From Sinorhizobium sp. (GTDB taxonomy: Bacteria; Pseudomonadota; Alphaproteobacteria; Rhizobiales; Rhizobiaceae): DNA of 8,788 bases. Location: contig JAPSJG010000136.1 in assembly GCA_031178305.1 (NCBI GenBank), positions 1 through 8,788 on the forward strand, given 5' to 3'. The position numbers and the translations under genes are program-made. Of this stretch, positions 1-5,881 are shown in pieces (positions within the stretch are counted from its first letter, which is position 1; the number at the start of each line of letters is the position of its first letter). Below the pieces are notes generated by a model. That model saw only the letters and a list, made by a program, of their open reading frames with translations, made no database searches and was not told the origin of the DNA.

Positions 1-709
1 GGTTACGGGCGGGACCCGCGGTATCGGTGCTGCGATTTCGGTTGCGCTGAAGGCGGCGGGCTACAAGGTAGCCGCGAACTATGCCGGAAATGACGAAAAA
101 GCCCAGGCTTTCAAGCAGGAAACCGGGATTCCCGTCTACAAGTGGGACGTGTCCAACTATCAGGCCTGCGTCGACGGCATCGCCAAGGTGGAAGCCGACC
201 TCGGGCCCGTCGACATCCTCGTCAACAATGCCGGCATCACCCGTGACGCGATGTTCCACAAGATGACGTCGGAGCAATGGGGAGAGGTCATCAACACCAA
301 TCTCACCGGCCTCTTCAACATGACGCACCCGATCTGGTCCGGAATGCGCGATCGCGGCTTCGGCCGGATCGTCAACATCTCTTCCATCAACGGCCAGAAG
401 GGACAGATGGGCCAGGCGAACTATTCGGCCGCCAAGGCCGGCGATCTCGGCTTTACCAAGGCGCTGGCTCAGGAGGGTGCAGCCAAGGGCATCACCGTCA
501 ATGCGATTTGCCCTGGCTATATCGGCACCGAGATGGTGCGCGCCGTGCCGGAAAAGGTGCTCAACGAGAGGATCATCCCGCAGATTCCCGTCGGCCGCCT
601 GGGCGAGCCGGAGGAAGTCGCGCGCTGCGTCGTGTTCCTCGCCTCCAACGACGCCGGCTTCATCACCGGCTCGACGATTTCGGCTAACGGCGGGCAGTAC
701 TTCGCCTGA
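1..709 (+). CDS. phbB: Acetoacetyl-CoA reductase PhbB (5' end cut by window)
   Basis: NADPH-dependent short-chain dehydrogenase that reduces acetoacetyl-CoA to (R)-3-hydroxybutyryl-CoA, the second step of polyhydroxybutyrate synthesis in the cytoplasm. The reading frame is open from base 2 to a TGA at 707-709, giving 235 residues in the window. The family is usually about 241 residues, so only about six are missing. The first residues are VTGGTRGIG, the Rossmann dinucleotide-binding TGxxxGIG motif. NNAG lies at bases 224-235. The catalytic set is visible: Asn in VINTNL, Ser in NISS, and Tyr/Lys in NYSAAK, with the Ser-x12-Tyr-x3-Lys spacing intact. The C-terminal ITGSTISANGGQYFA is typical of PhbB rather than FabG, although FabG is the nearest alternative. 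In rhizobia phbA normally lies just upstream, outside this window. A YunG-family gene starts 16 bases after the stop. No terminator is seen between them. Confidence 0.93.
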   Translation, partial: VTGGTRGIGAAISVALKAAGYKVAANYAGNDEKAQAFKQETGIPVYKWDVSNYQACVDGIAKVEADLGPVDILVNNAGITRDAMFHKMTSEQWGEVINTNLTGLFNMTHPIWSGMRDRGFGRIVNISSINGQKGQMGQANYSAAKAGDLGFTKALAQEGAAKGITVNAICPGYIGTEMVRAVPEKVLNERIIPQIPVGRLGEPEEVARCVVFLASNDAGFITGSTISANGGQYFA

Positions 710-725
710 TTGCGAGAGGAGGGCG

Positions 726-1070
726 GTGAGGACCTATCGCTCCATATCCGCCCTCCGGCACGCGCTGGTGCGCGCCTGGTCGCCGGCAAGCTCCAGTAAG
801 TATTTGGCCGAAAATCCTGCGCGCGGCCAATGCAGCGTCACCGCGCTGGTCTTACAGGACATCTTCGGCGGCGAAATCCTAAAAACCCGGACAGACGCGG
901 GGATACACTTTTACAATCGCATCAATGGCGAACGATGCGATCTGACGCTCTCGCAGTTTGATCAGCCCATCCGGTTCGATGACATTGTCTCGGCACGCGA
1001 CGAAGCCTTCGCGGACACGTCCGAGGCGCAATACCGGGCGCTGACGGAACGTCTCGGCCTGGAGAGTTGA
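726..1070 (+). CDS. YunG-family protein of unknown function
   Basis: A 114-residue protein that I recognise as the YunG family; its function is not established. The conserved core is visible. NPARGQCSVTALVLQDIFGG is at residues 30-49, and HFYNRINGER (61-70) is followed by DLTLSQFD (72-79). A C-terminal RDEAFADTSEAQY segment follows. There is no signal peptide or membrane segment, so it is probably cytoplasmic. GTG at 726 was chosen because a strong AGAGGAGGG ribosome site lies just upstream (715-723), although the spacing is short. An in-frame GTG at 768 is the alternative. The open frame extends back into phbB, but those codons overlap phbB and do not look like this family. The 16-base gap to phbB and the lack of a promoter or terminator there suggest co-transcription. 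The Cys36, His61 and Asp72 order resembles a papain/transglutaminase-like triad, which is inference only. Confidence 0.8.
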   Translation: MRTYRSISALRHALVRAWSPASSSKYLAENPARGQCSVTALVLQDIFGGEILKTRTDAGIHFYNRINGERCDLTLSQFDQPIRFDDIVSARDEAFADTSEAQYRALTERLGLES

Positions 1071-1115
1071 TTCACGCCCGCCCTGCCCGGCGCAATCGGT
1101 GCAGCCGTCCCTTCC

Positions 1116-1136
1116 TGCCTGTGCCCGTTACAGGCA
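1116..1136. other. 7-bp perfect hairpin downstream of the YunG-family gene
   Basis: TGCCTGT (1116-1122) pairs perfectly with ACAGGCA (1130-1136) around a 7-base loop, 45 bases after the YunG-family stop. No T-run follows on either strand, so it is not a standard intrinsic terminator. It could protect the 3' end of the phbB transcript or be chance. Confidence 0.35.
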
Positions 1137-1288
1137 TCCAGCGCGCCCAAGTCCACGGACGCCGAGAAGGTATCAGCCTTGAAGGCTTCTGGACAACAAG
1201 CTCGCAACAACCATTGGCGCCGCCCGCTGTGGGAGTGCTCGATCGGCCGGGGAGGTCAAGCGGGCGACTGATGTCGTGACTACATTTT

Positions 1289-1310
1289 TGGCGCAGTGCG
1301 CCATCTATAT
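1289..1310. promoter_or_regulatory. 15-bp palindrome abutting a CTATAT -10-like hexamer
   Basis: TGGCGCA-G-TGCGCCA (1289-1303) is a perfect 7+1+7 inverted repeat of the kind bound by dimeric regulators. One base later comes CTATAT (1305-1310), the consensus -10 hexamer described for Sinorhizobium sigma-70 promoters. The -35 position 17-18 bases upstream reads TACATT/ACATTT, a poor match, so any promoter here would be weak or activator-dependent. The palindrome would sit in the spacer between the two elements, a typical repressor or MerR-like position. It has no strong gene directly downstream. Confidence 0.3.
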
Positions 1311-1313
1311 CTT

Positions 1314-1339
1314 GTAGCGAACGAAGCGAAAAACGCTAC
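1314..1339 (+). other. GTAGCG/CGCTAC hairpin at possible transcript 5' end
   Basis: GTAGCG (1314-1319) pairs with CGCTAC (1334-1339) around a 14-base purine-rich loop. It begins where a transcript driven by the CTATAT at 1305-1310 would start. It could be the 5' stem of a small RNA or chance. No downstream intrinsic terminator was identified. Confidence 0.25.
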
Positions 1340-1346
1340 CGTCGGC

Positions 1347-1642
1347 GATTCTCCTTCATGCGCCCCGACCTCTTGCGTAATGGTGCGGCAACGATTCTCA
1401 TTCCTCGGACTTTCGAGACTCGCCGCGAATTGGAGTTAAAATTTTCCATGTATTCCAGACTCTTGGATTCCGAATCCTTTGCGCCGTCTCATGGTCGGTG
1501 AGCGGCACAAATGCCATCAACGGCGTCGCGACGAGCATCACCTCCTAGGATTCAGGATCTGGTGCGAGTTGACGTGACTCAATCTAGATGTAGCGGTGAA
1601 CATACAGTGAATCGAGGCGAGTCGTCGATTCGTCGCCGATTC
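1347..1642. repeat. Cluster of twelve GANTC (CcrM) methylation sites
   Basis: GANTC occurs at 1347, 1393, 1417, 1458, 1466, 1472, 1549, 1576, 1609, 1619, 1627 and 1638: six GATTC, two GAATC, three GACTC and one GAGTC. Chance expectation at equal base use is about one per 256 bases, and by eye the rest of the window has only about a dozen. The edges are sharp, with none between 1074 and 1346 or between 1643 and 1814. GANTC is the target of the cell-cycle methyltransferase CcrM in Alphaproteobacteria. The stretch includes a palindrome, GGATTC-C-GAATCC (1465-1477), and three CGANTCGT copies (1618, 1626, 1637). Function unknown. Confidence 0.7.
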
Positions 1643-1760
1643 GTTCCACAGCTGTTCCAAATGCGAAATGGACGCGCGAGACGGAGGCGCTAGATATGGT
1701 CCGGCGGTCGGTCACTTTTAATCGTTCCCGCCCCTTGCGTTTGGCTCTGCGCGTGGGCAT
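1584..1760 (-). CDS. Possible 58-residue basic small protein (doubtful)
   Basis: This minus-strand frame starts at ATG 1758-1760 and ends with a TAG at 1584-1586. The only real support is a good ribosome-binding sequence, GGAGGG (complement of 1767-1772), 6 bases before the ATG. The N-terminus is strongly basic (MPTRRAKRKGRERLKVTDRR), while the second half is encoded by the GANTC-rich stretch and looks non-descript. I recognise no family. The same frame stays open far upstream through the helicase gene on the other strand, a known artefact of GC-rich genes, so the open frame itself is weak evidence. It would be divergent from the helicase. It may well not be expressed. Confidence 0.2.
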   Translation of the reverse strand: MPTRRAKRKGRERLKVTDRRTISSASVSRVHFAFGTAVERIGDESTTRLDSLYVHRYI

Positions 1761-1770
1761 CTGTTTCCCT

Positions 1771-1791
1771 CCGGGGCGCGAAAGCCCCCGG
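1771..1791. other. GC hairpin in the helicase leader
   Basis: CCGGGG (1771-1776) pairs with CCCCGG (1786-1791) around CGCGAAAGC, which can itself close as a small GC-capped loop. It lies 23 bases before the helicase ATG on the plus strand. On the minus strand it overlaps the ribosome site of the doubtful 58-residue ORF. There is no T-run, so a terminator role is unlikely; a leader or RNA-stability element is possible. Confidence 0.3.
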
Positions 1792-1814
1792 CTCGTTGAG
1801 ACTGCCCGGGATCG

Positions 1815-4800
1815 ATGACCTTGTCCTATCAATCCATGATCCTGAGCGGCCGCGGCGTGACCGCGGTGCTCGGACCCACCAATACAGGCAAGACGCATTA
1901 TGCAATCGACCGCATGGTCGCGCATGACAGCGGCGTCATCGGCCTGCCGCTGAGATTGCTCGCGCGGGAGGTCTATACGCGCCTGGTCGAGAAGGTCGGC
2001 CACCACAATGTCGCGCTGATCACCGGCGAGGAGAAGATCACGCCGCATCACGCCCGTTATTCGGTCTGCACCGTCGAGGCGATGCCGCGCGAGACGACGG
2101 CGTCCTTTGTTGCGATCGACGAAGTGCAGCTCGCGGGCGACCTGGAGCGGGGCCATATCTTCACCGACAGGATCCTGCATCTGCGCGGCCGAGGAGAGAC
2201 GCTTCTGCTTGGCGCGGCGACCATGCGGCCAATTCTCGAACATCTCTTGCCCGGCATCACCGTGGTCGAACGGCCGCGCATGTCGCAGCTCCTCTATGCT
2301 GGCTCCAAAAAGATCACCCGCCTGCCGAACCGGTCGGCGATCGTCGCCTTTTCCGCCGACGAGGTCTATGCGATCGCCGAGCTCATCCGGCGCCAGCGGG
2401 GCGGCGCGGCCGTGGTGCTGGGCGCGCTCTCGCCGCGCACCCGTAACGCCCAGGTGGCGCTGTACCAGGAAGGCGACGTCGACTACCTCGTCGCGACCGA
2501 TGCGATCGGCATGGGATTGAACCTCGACGTCGATCACGTCGCCTTCGCCCAGGATCGCAAGTTCGACGGTTACCAGTACCGCAATCTCAACCCCGCGGAG
2601 CTTGCCCAGATTGCGGGGAGGGCAGGCCGGCATATCCGCGACGGGTCCTTCGGCGTGACCGGACGCGTCGACTCTTTCGAAGACGAGCTCGTCGAGCGCA
2701 TCGAATCGCACGAATTCGATCCCGTGCGGGTGCTGCAATGGCGTTCCAAGGCGCTCGATTTCTCCTCGGTGAGGGCATTGAAGATGAGCCTCGAGGCCGC
2801 ACCCGCAGTCTCCGGACTGGCGCGCGCCCTGCCGGCAGTCGACCAGCAGGCGCTGGAGCACCTGACGCGCTATCCGGAGGTGATGGATGTCGCCACCACG
2901 GCGGAGCGGGTCGAGAAACTGTGGGAAGCCTGCGCGCTGCCGGACTATCGCCGTATCACGCCGGTCCAGCATGCCGACCTGATTTCGACCATCTATGCGG
3001 ATCTCGTCCGGGACGGCAGGGTCAACGAGGACTTCATGGCCGAGCAGGTTCGCCGTGCCGATCACACGGACGGCGAGATTGACACACTTTCGGCGCGAAT
3101 TGCGCAGATCAGGACCTGGACCTATGTGTCCAACCGGCCCGGGTGGCTTGCCGATCCGACACACTGGCAAGAAAAGACGCGGGAAATCGAAGATCGATTG
3201 TCCGACGCCTTACATGAAAGGTTGACGAAACGCTTTGTTGATCGCAGGACATCTGTGCTCATGAAGCGCCTGAGAGAGAATGCGATGCTGGAAGCAGAAA
3301 TCAGTGTGAATGGTGATGTCTTCGTCGAGGGCCACCACGTAGGTCAGCTAACCGGTTTCCGGTTCACCTTGGCGGCCGGCGAGGGCGCGGACGCAAAGGC
3401 CGTCCAGGGCGCCGCACAGAAGGCGCTCGCGCTGGAATTCGAGGCGCGCGCGGCCCGCCTGTATGCCGCCGGCAACAATGATCTGGTGCTGTCGTCGGAC
3501 GGCCTCGTGCGTTGGCTCGGCGATCCCGTTGCGCGCCTCGCTGCGAGCGATCATGTCATGCGTCCACGCGTTATTCTTCTCGCCGACGAGCAGCTCCAGG
3601 CCAATGCCCGCGAGCATGTGCTGGCGCGCATCGAGCGCTTCGTGAACCATCATATCAGCACGGTCTTGAAGCCCCTCGACGATATTTCGCGTGCGGAGGA
3701 TCTCGAGGGCCTCGCCAAGGGGCTTGCCTTCCAGCTCGTCGAAAATCTCGGCGTCCTCTTCCGCCGCGACGTCGCGGAGGAGGTGAAGTCGCTCGATCAG
3801 GAAAGCCGCGCATCGATCCGCAAATACGGCGTTCGCTTCGGTGCCTACCATATTTTCCTGCCGGCGCTCCTGAAGCCGTCGCCGGCGGAATTGATCACTC
3901 TGCTCTGGGCGCTGAAGAACGACGGCCTCGACAAGCCCGGTTACGGCGAACTCATTCCGATGCTCGCCGCCGGCCGCACCTCCGTCGTCACCGAACCGTC
4001 CTTCGAGCGGACGTTCTACAAGCTCGCGGGCTTCCGTTATCTCGGCAAGCGCGCGGTCAGGATCGACATATTGGAGCGCCTCGCCGACCTCATCCGTCCG
4101 CTGTTGCAGTGGACGCCGGCTTCGACGCCGCGTCCGGAAGGCGCCTATGACGGTCGCCGCTTCATGGCTACGACATCGATGCTGTCCATTCTCGGCGCCA
4201 CGCCCGATGACATGGAGGAAATCCTCAAGGGCCTCGGCTATCGCGCCGATGTCGTAACGGCGGAAGAGGCAGCTGCCTTCCTCGCAAGCCAAGCCGGCGC
4301 GACGGCCGAACCGACCCCAGTCAGCGAAACCGCTTCGGAACTCGCCGATGTGGATCCGGAGACGGCGACGACGGACGCAGCGGAGCCCGTCACGGCGCCG
4401 GCGGAGGCCCCGGCGCAGGCAAGCGGCGATGATGGTGCCGCACCGGTGGAAGAAGCCGGCGAAGAGGGAGCCGTACCGGCCGAGGCGGGAGCGCCGGTCG
4501 AACCGAAGCCGGTACTCCTGTGGCGCCCTGGCACCCGCCAGGAAAACCAGCGGGGCGGCCGCCATCACGGCGACCAGCGCCGCGGCGGTCAGCGCCACGG
4601 CGAGCGTCACGGCAAGTCGGATGGGCGAGACGGTGGCCGCAAGGGCGGACCCGCGCGCGCCAAGGCCCAGGACGGCAAGCCGGGCGGCCAGCGCAAGGAG
4701 CGTCCGGACCGGCATGAGCGGCATGACCGCGGCGGCAAGTTCGACAACCGCCCGCAACGCAAGGAGAAGCCGATCGATCCGGATTCACCTTTTGCGAAGC

Positions 4801-4832
4801 TCGCCGCTCTCAAGGAGCAACTGAAGAAGTAG
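1815..4832 (+). CDS. Suv3-like DExH-box RNA helicase with basic low-complexity tail
   Basis: A 1005-residue superfamily 2 ATP-dependent RNA helicase of the Suv3 type, the family whose mitochondrial members unwind RNA for the degradosome. Visible motifs are: Walker A GPTNTGKT (residues 20-27), TGEE (70-73), DEVQ motif II (102-105), GAAT motif III (133-136), VATDAIGMGLNL (226-237) and QIAGRAGR motif VI (265-272). The ATDAIGMGLNL and QIAGRAGR blocks match Suv3 rather than RecQ or DEAD-box enzymes. Residues about 340-825 form a long helical C-terminal part with no motif I can name. Residues about 828-895 are an Ala/Pro/Glu-rich acidic linker. Residues 904-1005 are a Gly/Arg/His/Lys-rich tail, probably a disordered RNA-binding extension that makes it longer than human SUPV3L1. 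The ATG at 1815 is the first start after an in-frame TGA at 1797; the ribosome site is weak, and ATG 1836 is an alternative. An S4-domain gene follows after 9 bases, suggesting an operon. Confidence 0.9.
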   Translation: MTLSYQSMILSGRGVTAVLGPTNTGKTHYAIDRMVAHDSGVIGLPLRLLAREVYTRLVEKVGHHNVALITGEEKITPHHARYSVCTVEAMPRETTASFVAIDEVQLAGDLERGHIFTDRILHLRGRGETLLLGAATMRPILEHLLPGITVVERPRMSQLLYAGSKKITRLPNRSAIVAFSADEVYAIAELIRRQRGGAAVVLGALSPRTRNAQVALYQEGDVDYLVATDAIGMGLNLDVDHVAFAQDRKFDGYQYRNLNPAELAQIAGRAGRHIRDGSFGVTGRVDSFEDELVERIESHEFDPVRVLQWRSKALDFSSVRALKMSLEAAPAVSGLARALPAVDQQALEHLTRYPEVMDVATTAERVEKLWEACALPDYRRITPVQHADLISTIYADLVRDGRVNEDFMAEQVRRADHTDGEIDTLSARIAQIRTWTYVSNRPGWLADPTHWQEKTREIEDRLSDALHERLTKRFVDRRTSVLMKRLRENAMLEAEISVNGDVFVEGHHVGQLTGFRFTLAAGEGADAKAVQGAAQKALALEFEARAARLYAAGNNDLVLSSDGLVRWLGDPVARLAASDHVMRPRVILLADEQLQANAREHVLARIERFVNHHISTVLKPLDDISRAEDLEGLAKGLAFQLVENLGVLFRRDVAEEVKSLDQESRASIRKYGVRFGAYHIFLPALLKPSPAELITLLWALKNDGLDKPGYGELIPMLAAGRTSVVTEPSFERTFYKLAGFRYLGKRAVRIDILERLADLIRPLLQWTPASTPRPEGAYDGRRFMATTSMLSILGATPDDMEEILKGLGYRADVVTAEEAAAFLASQAGATAEPTPVSETASELADVDPETATTDAAEPVTAPAEAPAQASGDDGAAPVEEAGEEGAVPAEAGAPVEPKPVLLWRPGTRQENQRGGRHHGDQRRGGQRHGERHGKSDGRDGGRKGGPARAKAQDGKPGGQRKERPDRHERHDRGGKFDNRPQRKEKPIDPDSPFAKLAALKEQLKK

Positions 4833-4841
4833 GCGCAAGTG

Positions 4842-5252
4842 ATGGAGAAACAGCCACAGTCTCCGCATGCAGCACGCCAGCGGCTCGACAAATGGCTGTT
4901 CTTCGCCCGGCTGATCAAGTCACGTTCTCTTGCACAAAAGGCGATTGAGGCCGGCTACGTGGCGGTCAACGGTACGCGGGTGACCCAATCCTCGGCGCAG
5001 GTGAAGGTGGGCGACACGCTGGAACTGTCTCTCGAACGGCGCGACCTCGTCCTTCGAGTCCTGTTGCCGGGAACGCGGCGAGGCCCCTACGAGGAGGCCC
5101 GGCTGCTTTACGATGATCTGACGCCACCCGCGCCCGTGCGAAAATTGACGCCCTTGGAGCAAGCAACGCGCGAGCGCGGCGGCGGGCGCCCGACGAAGCG
5201 GGAGCGGCGTGAGACCGATCGGCTGAAGCCAGGTTTCGACGAGGGGGATTGA
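4842..5252 (+). CDS. S4-domain RNA-binding protein, HslR/Hsp15-like
   Basis: A 136-residue protein with an S4 RNA-binding domain at residues about 13-60 (RLDKWLFFARLIKSRSLAQ, then the VAVNG turn). After a linker comes a very basic C-terminal tail with GGGRPTKRERR (113-123). Length and arrangement match E. coli Hsp15 (about 133 residues), which binds 50S subunits carrying stalled peptidyl-tRNA and helps recycle them. That exact role here is inferred from family resemblance. The start is ATG 4842; an in-frame GTG sits directly before it at 4839. AGTAGG, overlapping the helicase stop, gives a reasonable ribosome site. The gene begins 9 bases after the helicase stop, so translation is probably coupled and the two are likely one operon. 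Other S4 proteins such as pseudouridine synthases are excluded because no catalytic domain is present. Confidence 0.85.
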   Translation: MEKQPQSPHAARQRLDKWLFFARLIKSRSLAQKAIEAGYVAVNGTRVTQSSAQVKVGDTLELSLERRDLVLRVLLPGTRRGPYEEARLLYDDLTPPAPVRKLTPLEQATRERGGGRPTKRERRETDRLKPGFDEGD

Positions 5253-5542
5253 AGGCTATCCGAGGTCGCGTTGCCCGCACCGAAACGCTGGCCCGCGTCT
5301 TTGGACGCTTCGATCCGAAACACTGCCGAGGGCGAAAAACTCTCCCCATTTCGCGACAAATCGCGCATGGATAATTCTTGCAATGGGCGCGCAAAGCCTT
5401 TACGTCACAAGCCACGTTAGGTGGCATTCGGGGCTTCTGCTTCGGCAGCTATGCGCGCCGGACATTCCTAGCATGCGCGGACGACCGGAATCACTCTCGA
5501 TTGCCGTCTGCCACCAAATGTGAGCATTGGCTGGAGTACCTC
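5253..5542 (+). promoter_or_regulatory. fdxA upstream region with a weak promoter candidate
   Basis: This 290-base spacer shows no gene. A possible sigma-70 promoter is CTTGCA (5377-5382), a 17-base spacer, then TTACGT (5400-5405), which has a fair -35 and weak -10. A small CTGC-TTCG-GCAG hairpin (5437-5448) with a stable UUCG-type loop lies in the would-be leader. A GGAG ribosome site at 5533-5536 sits 6 bases before the fdxA ATG. No intrinsic terminator for the S4 gene was found, so read-through into fdxA is possible. Confidence 0.3.
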
Positions 5543-5881
5543 ATGACGTATGTCGTGACCGACAATTGCATACGCTGCAAGTACACGGACTGTGTGGAAG
5601 TCTGCCCGGTGGATTGCTTCTACGAAGGCGAGAACTTCCTCGTCATCCATCCCGATGAATGCATCGATTGCGGCGTGTGCGAGCCGGAATGTCCCGCCGG
5701 GGCGATCAAGCCAGATACCGAGCCAGGCCTTGATACGTGGTTGAAATTGAACGCTGATTTTTCCACGAAGTGGCCCAATATAACGGTAAAGCGGGACCCG
5801 CTGCCCGAGGCCAAGGAAATGGACGGCGTCGAAGGGAAATACGAGAAGTATTTCTCCGCCGAGCCGGGACAGGGTGACTGA
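5543..5881 (+). CDS. fdxA: 7Fe ferredoxin FdxA
   Basis: A 112-residue seven-iron ferredoxin, a small soluble electron carrier with one [3Fe-4S] and one [4Fe-4S] cluster. Cysteines are at residues 9, 12, 17, 21, 25, 40, 43, 46 and 50. By analogy with Azotobacter ferredoxin I, Cys9, Cys17 and Cys50 would bind the 3Fe cluster and Cys21, Cys40, Cys43 and Cys46 the 4Fe cluster, leaving Cys12 and Cys25 free. The C-terminal 60 residues, without cysteine, are the extension typical of FdxA in proteobacteria. The ATG at 5543 is chosen because MTYVVTDNCI is the standard family N-terminus and GGAG lies 6 bases upstream; the longer open frame from 5378 is not coding. The gene appears to stand alone between the S4 gene and carD, and its redox partner cannot be told from the context. 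Confidence 0.95.
   Translation: MTYVVTDNCIRCKYTDCVEVCPVDCFYEGENFLVIHPDECIDCGVCEPECPAGAIKPDTEPGLDTWLKLNADFSTKWPNITVKRDPLPEAKEMDGVEGKYEKYFSAEPGQGD

Larger units (their letters stand above)
1071..1814. other. 744-base intergenic spacer with no convincing plus-strand gene
   Basis: The short open frames here lack recognisable protein features and good starts. The first part (1071-1280) holds a 7-bp hairpin. The middle (1289-1339) holds a palindrome, a CTATAT hexamer and a second hairpin. From 1347 to 1642 there is a dense cluster of GANTC sites in a more AT-rich stretch. From 1690 to 1814 lie the helicase leader and, on the minus strand, the ribosome site of a doubtful small ORF. Weak sigma-70-like candidates for the helicase promoter are TTGACG at 1569 and CTTGCG at 1734. 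Neither has a good -10 element, so I do not call them. No tRNA fold or insertion-sequence ends were seen. Confidence 0.6.

Noticed and set aside
477..725. Upstream extension of the YunG-family frame into phbB
   Set aside because: These codons are an out-of-frame reading of phbB, and the strong ribosome site is just before GTG 726.
1046..1070. GGAAC at 1046 as a second EcfG promoter
   Set aside because: No CGTT at 16-17 bases downstream, and it lies inside the YunG-family gene.
1067..1279. 70-codon plus-strand frame after the YunG-family gene
   Set aside because: It starts with a TTG overlapping the previous stop, has no ribosome site, and its proline/arginine-rich translation resembles no protein.
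1282..1302. GGCGC/GCGCC hairpin near a T5 run as a terminator
   Set aside because: The T-run precedes the stem on the plus strand and reads as A's after it on the minus strand, so it cannot act as an intrinsic terminator on either strand.
1584..3170. 528-codon minus-strand open frame
   Set aside because: It lies mostly opposite the Suv3 helicase, whose motifs are unmistakable; the translation has no recognisable domain and is the usual GC-rich antisense artefact.
3348..4757. 469-codon minus-strand open frame
   Set aside because: Antisense to the helicase C-terminal part, arginine-rich and without any family signature.
5378..5542. Upstream extension of the fdxA frame
   Set aside because: FdxA proteins begin MTYVVTD, which matches ATG 5543 with its own ribosome site; the extension is not ferredoxin-like.
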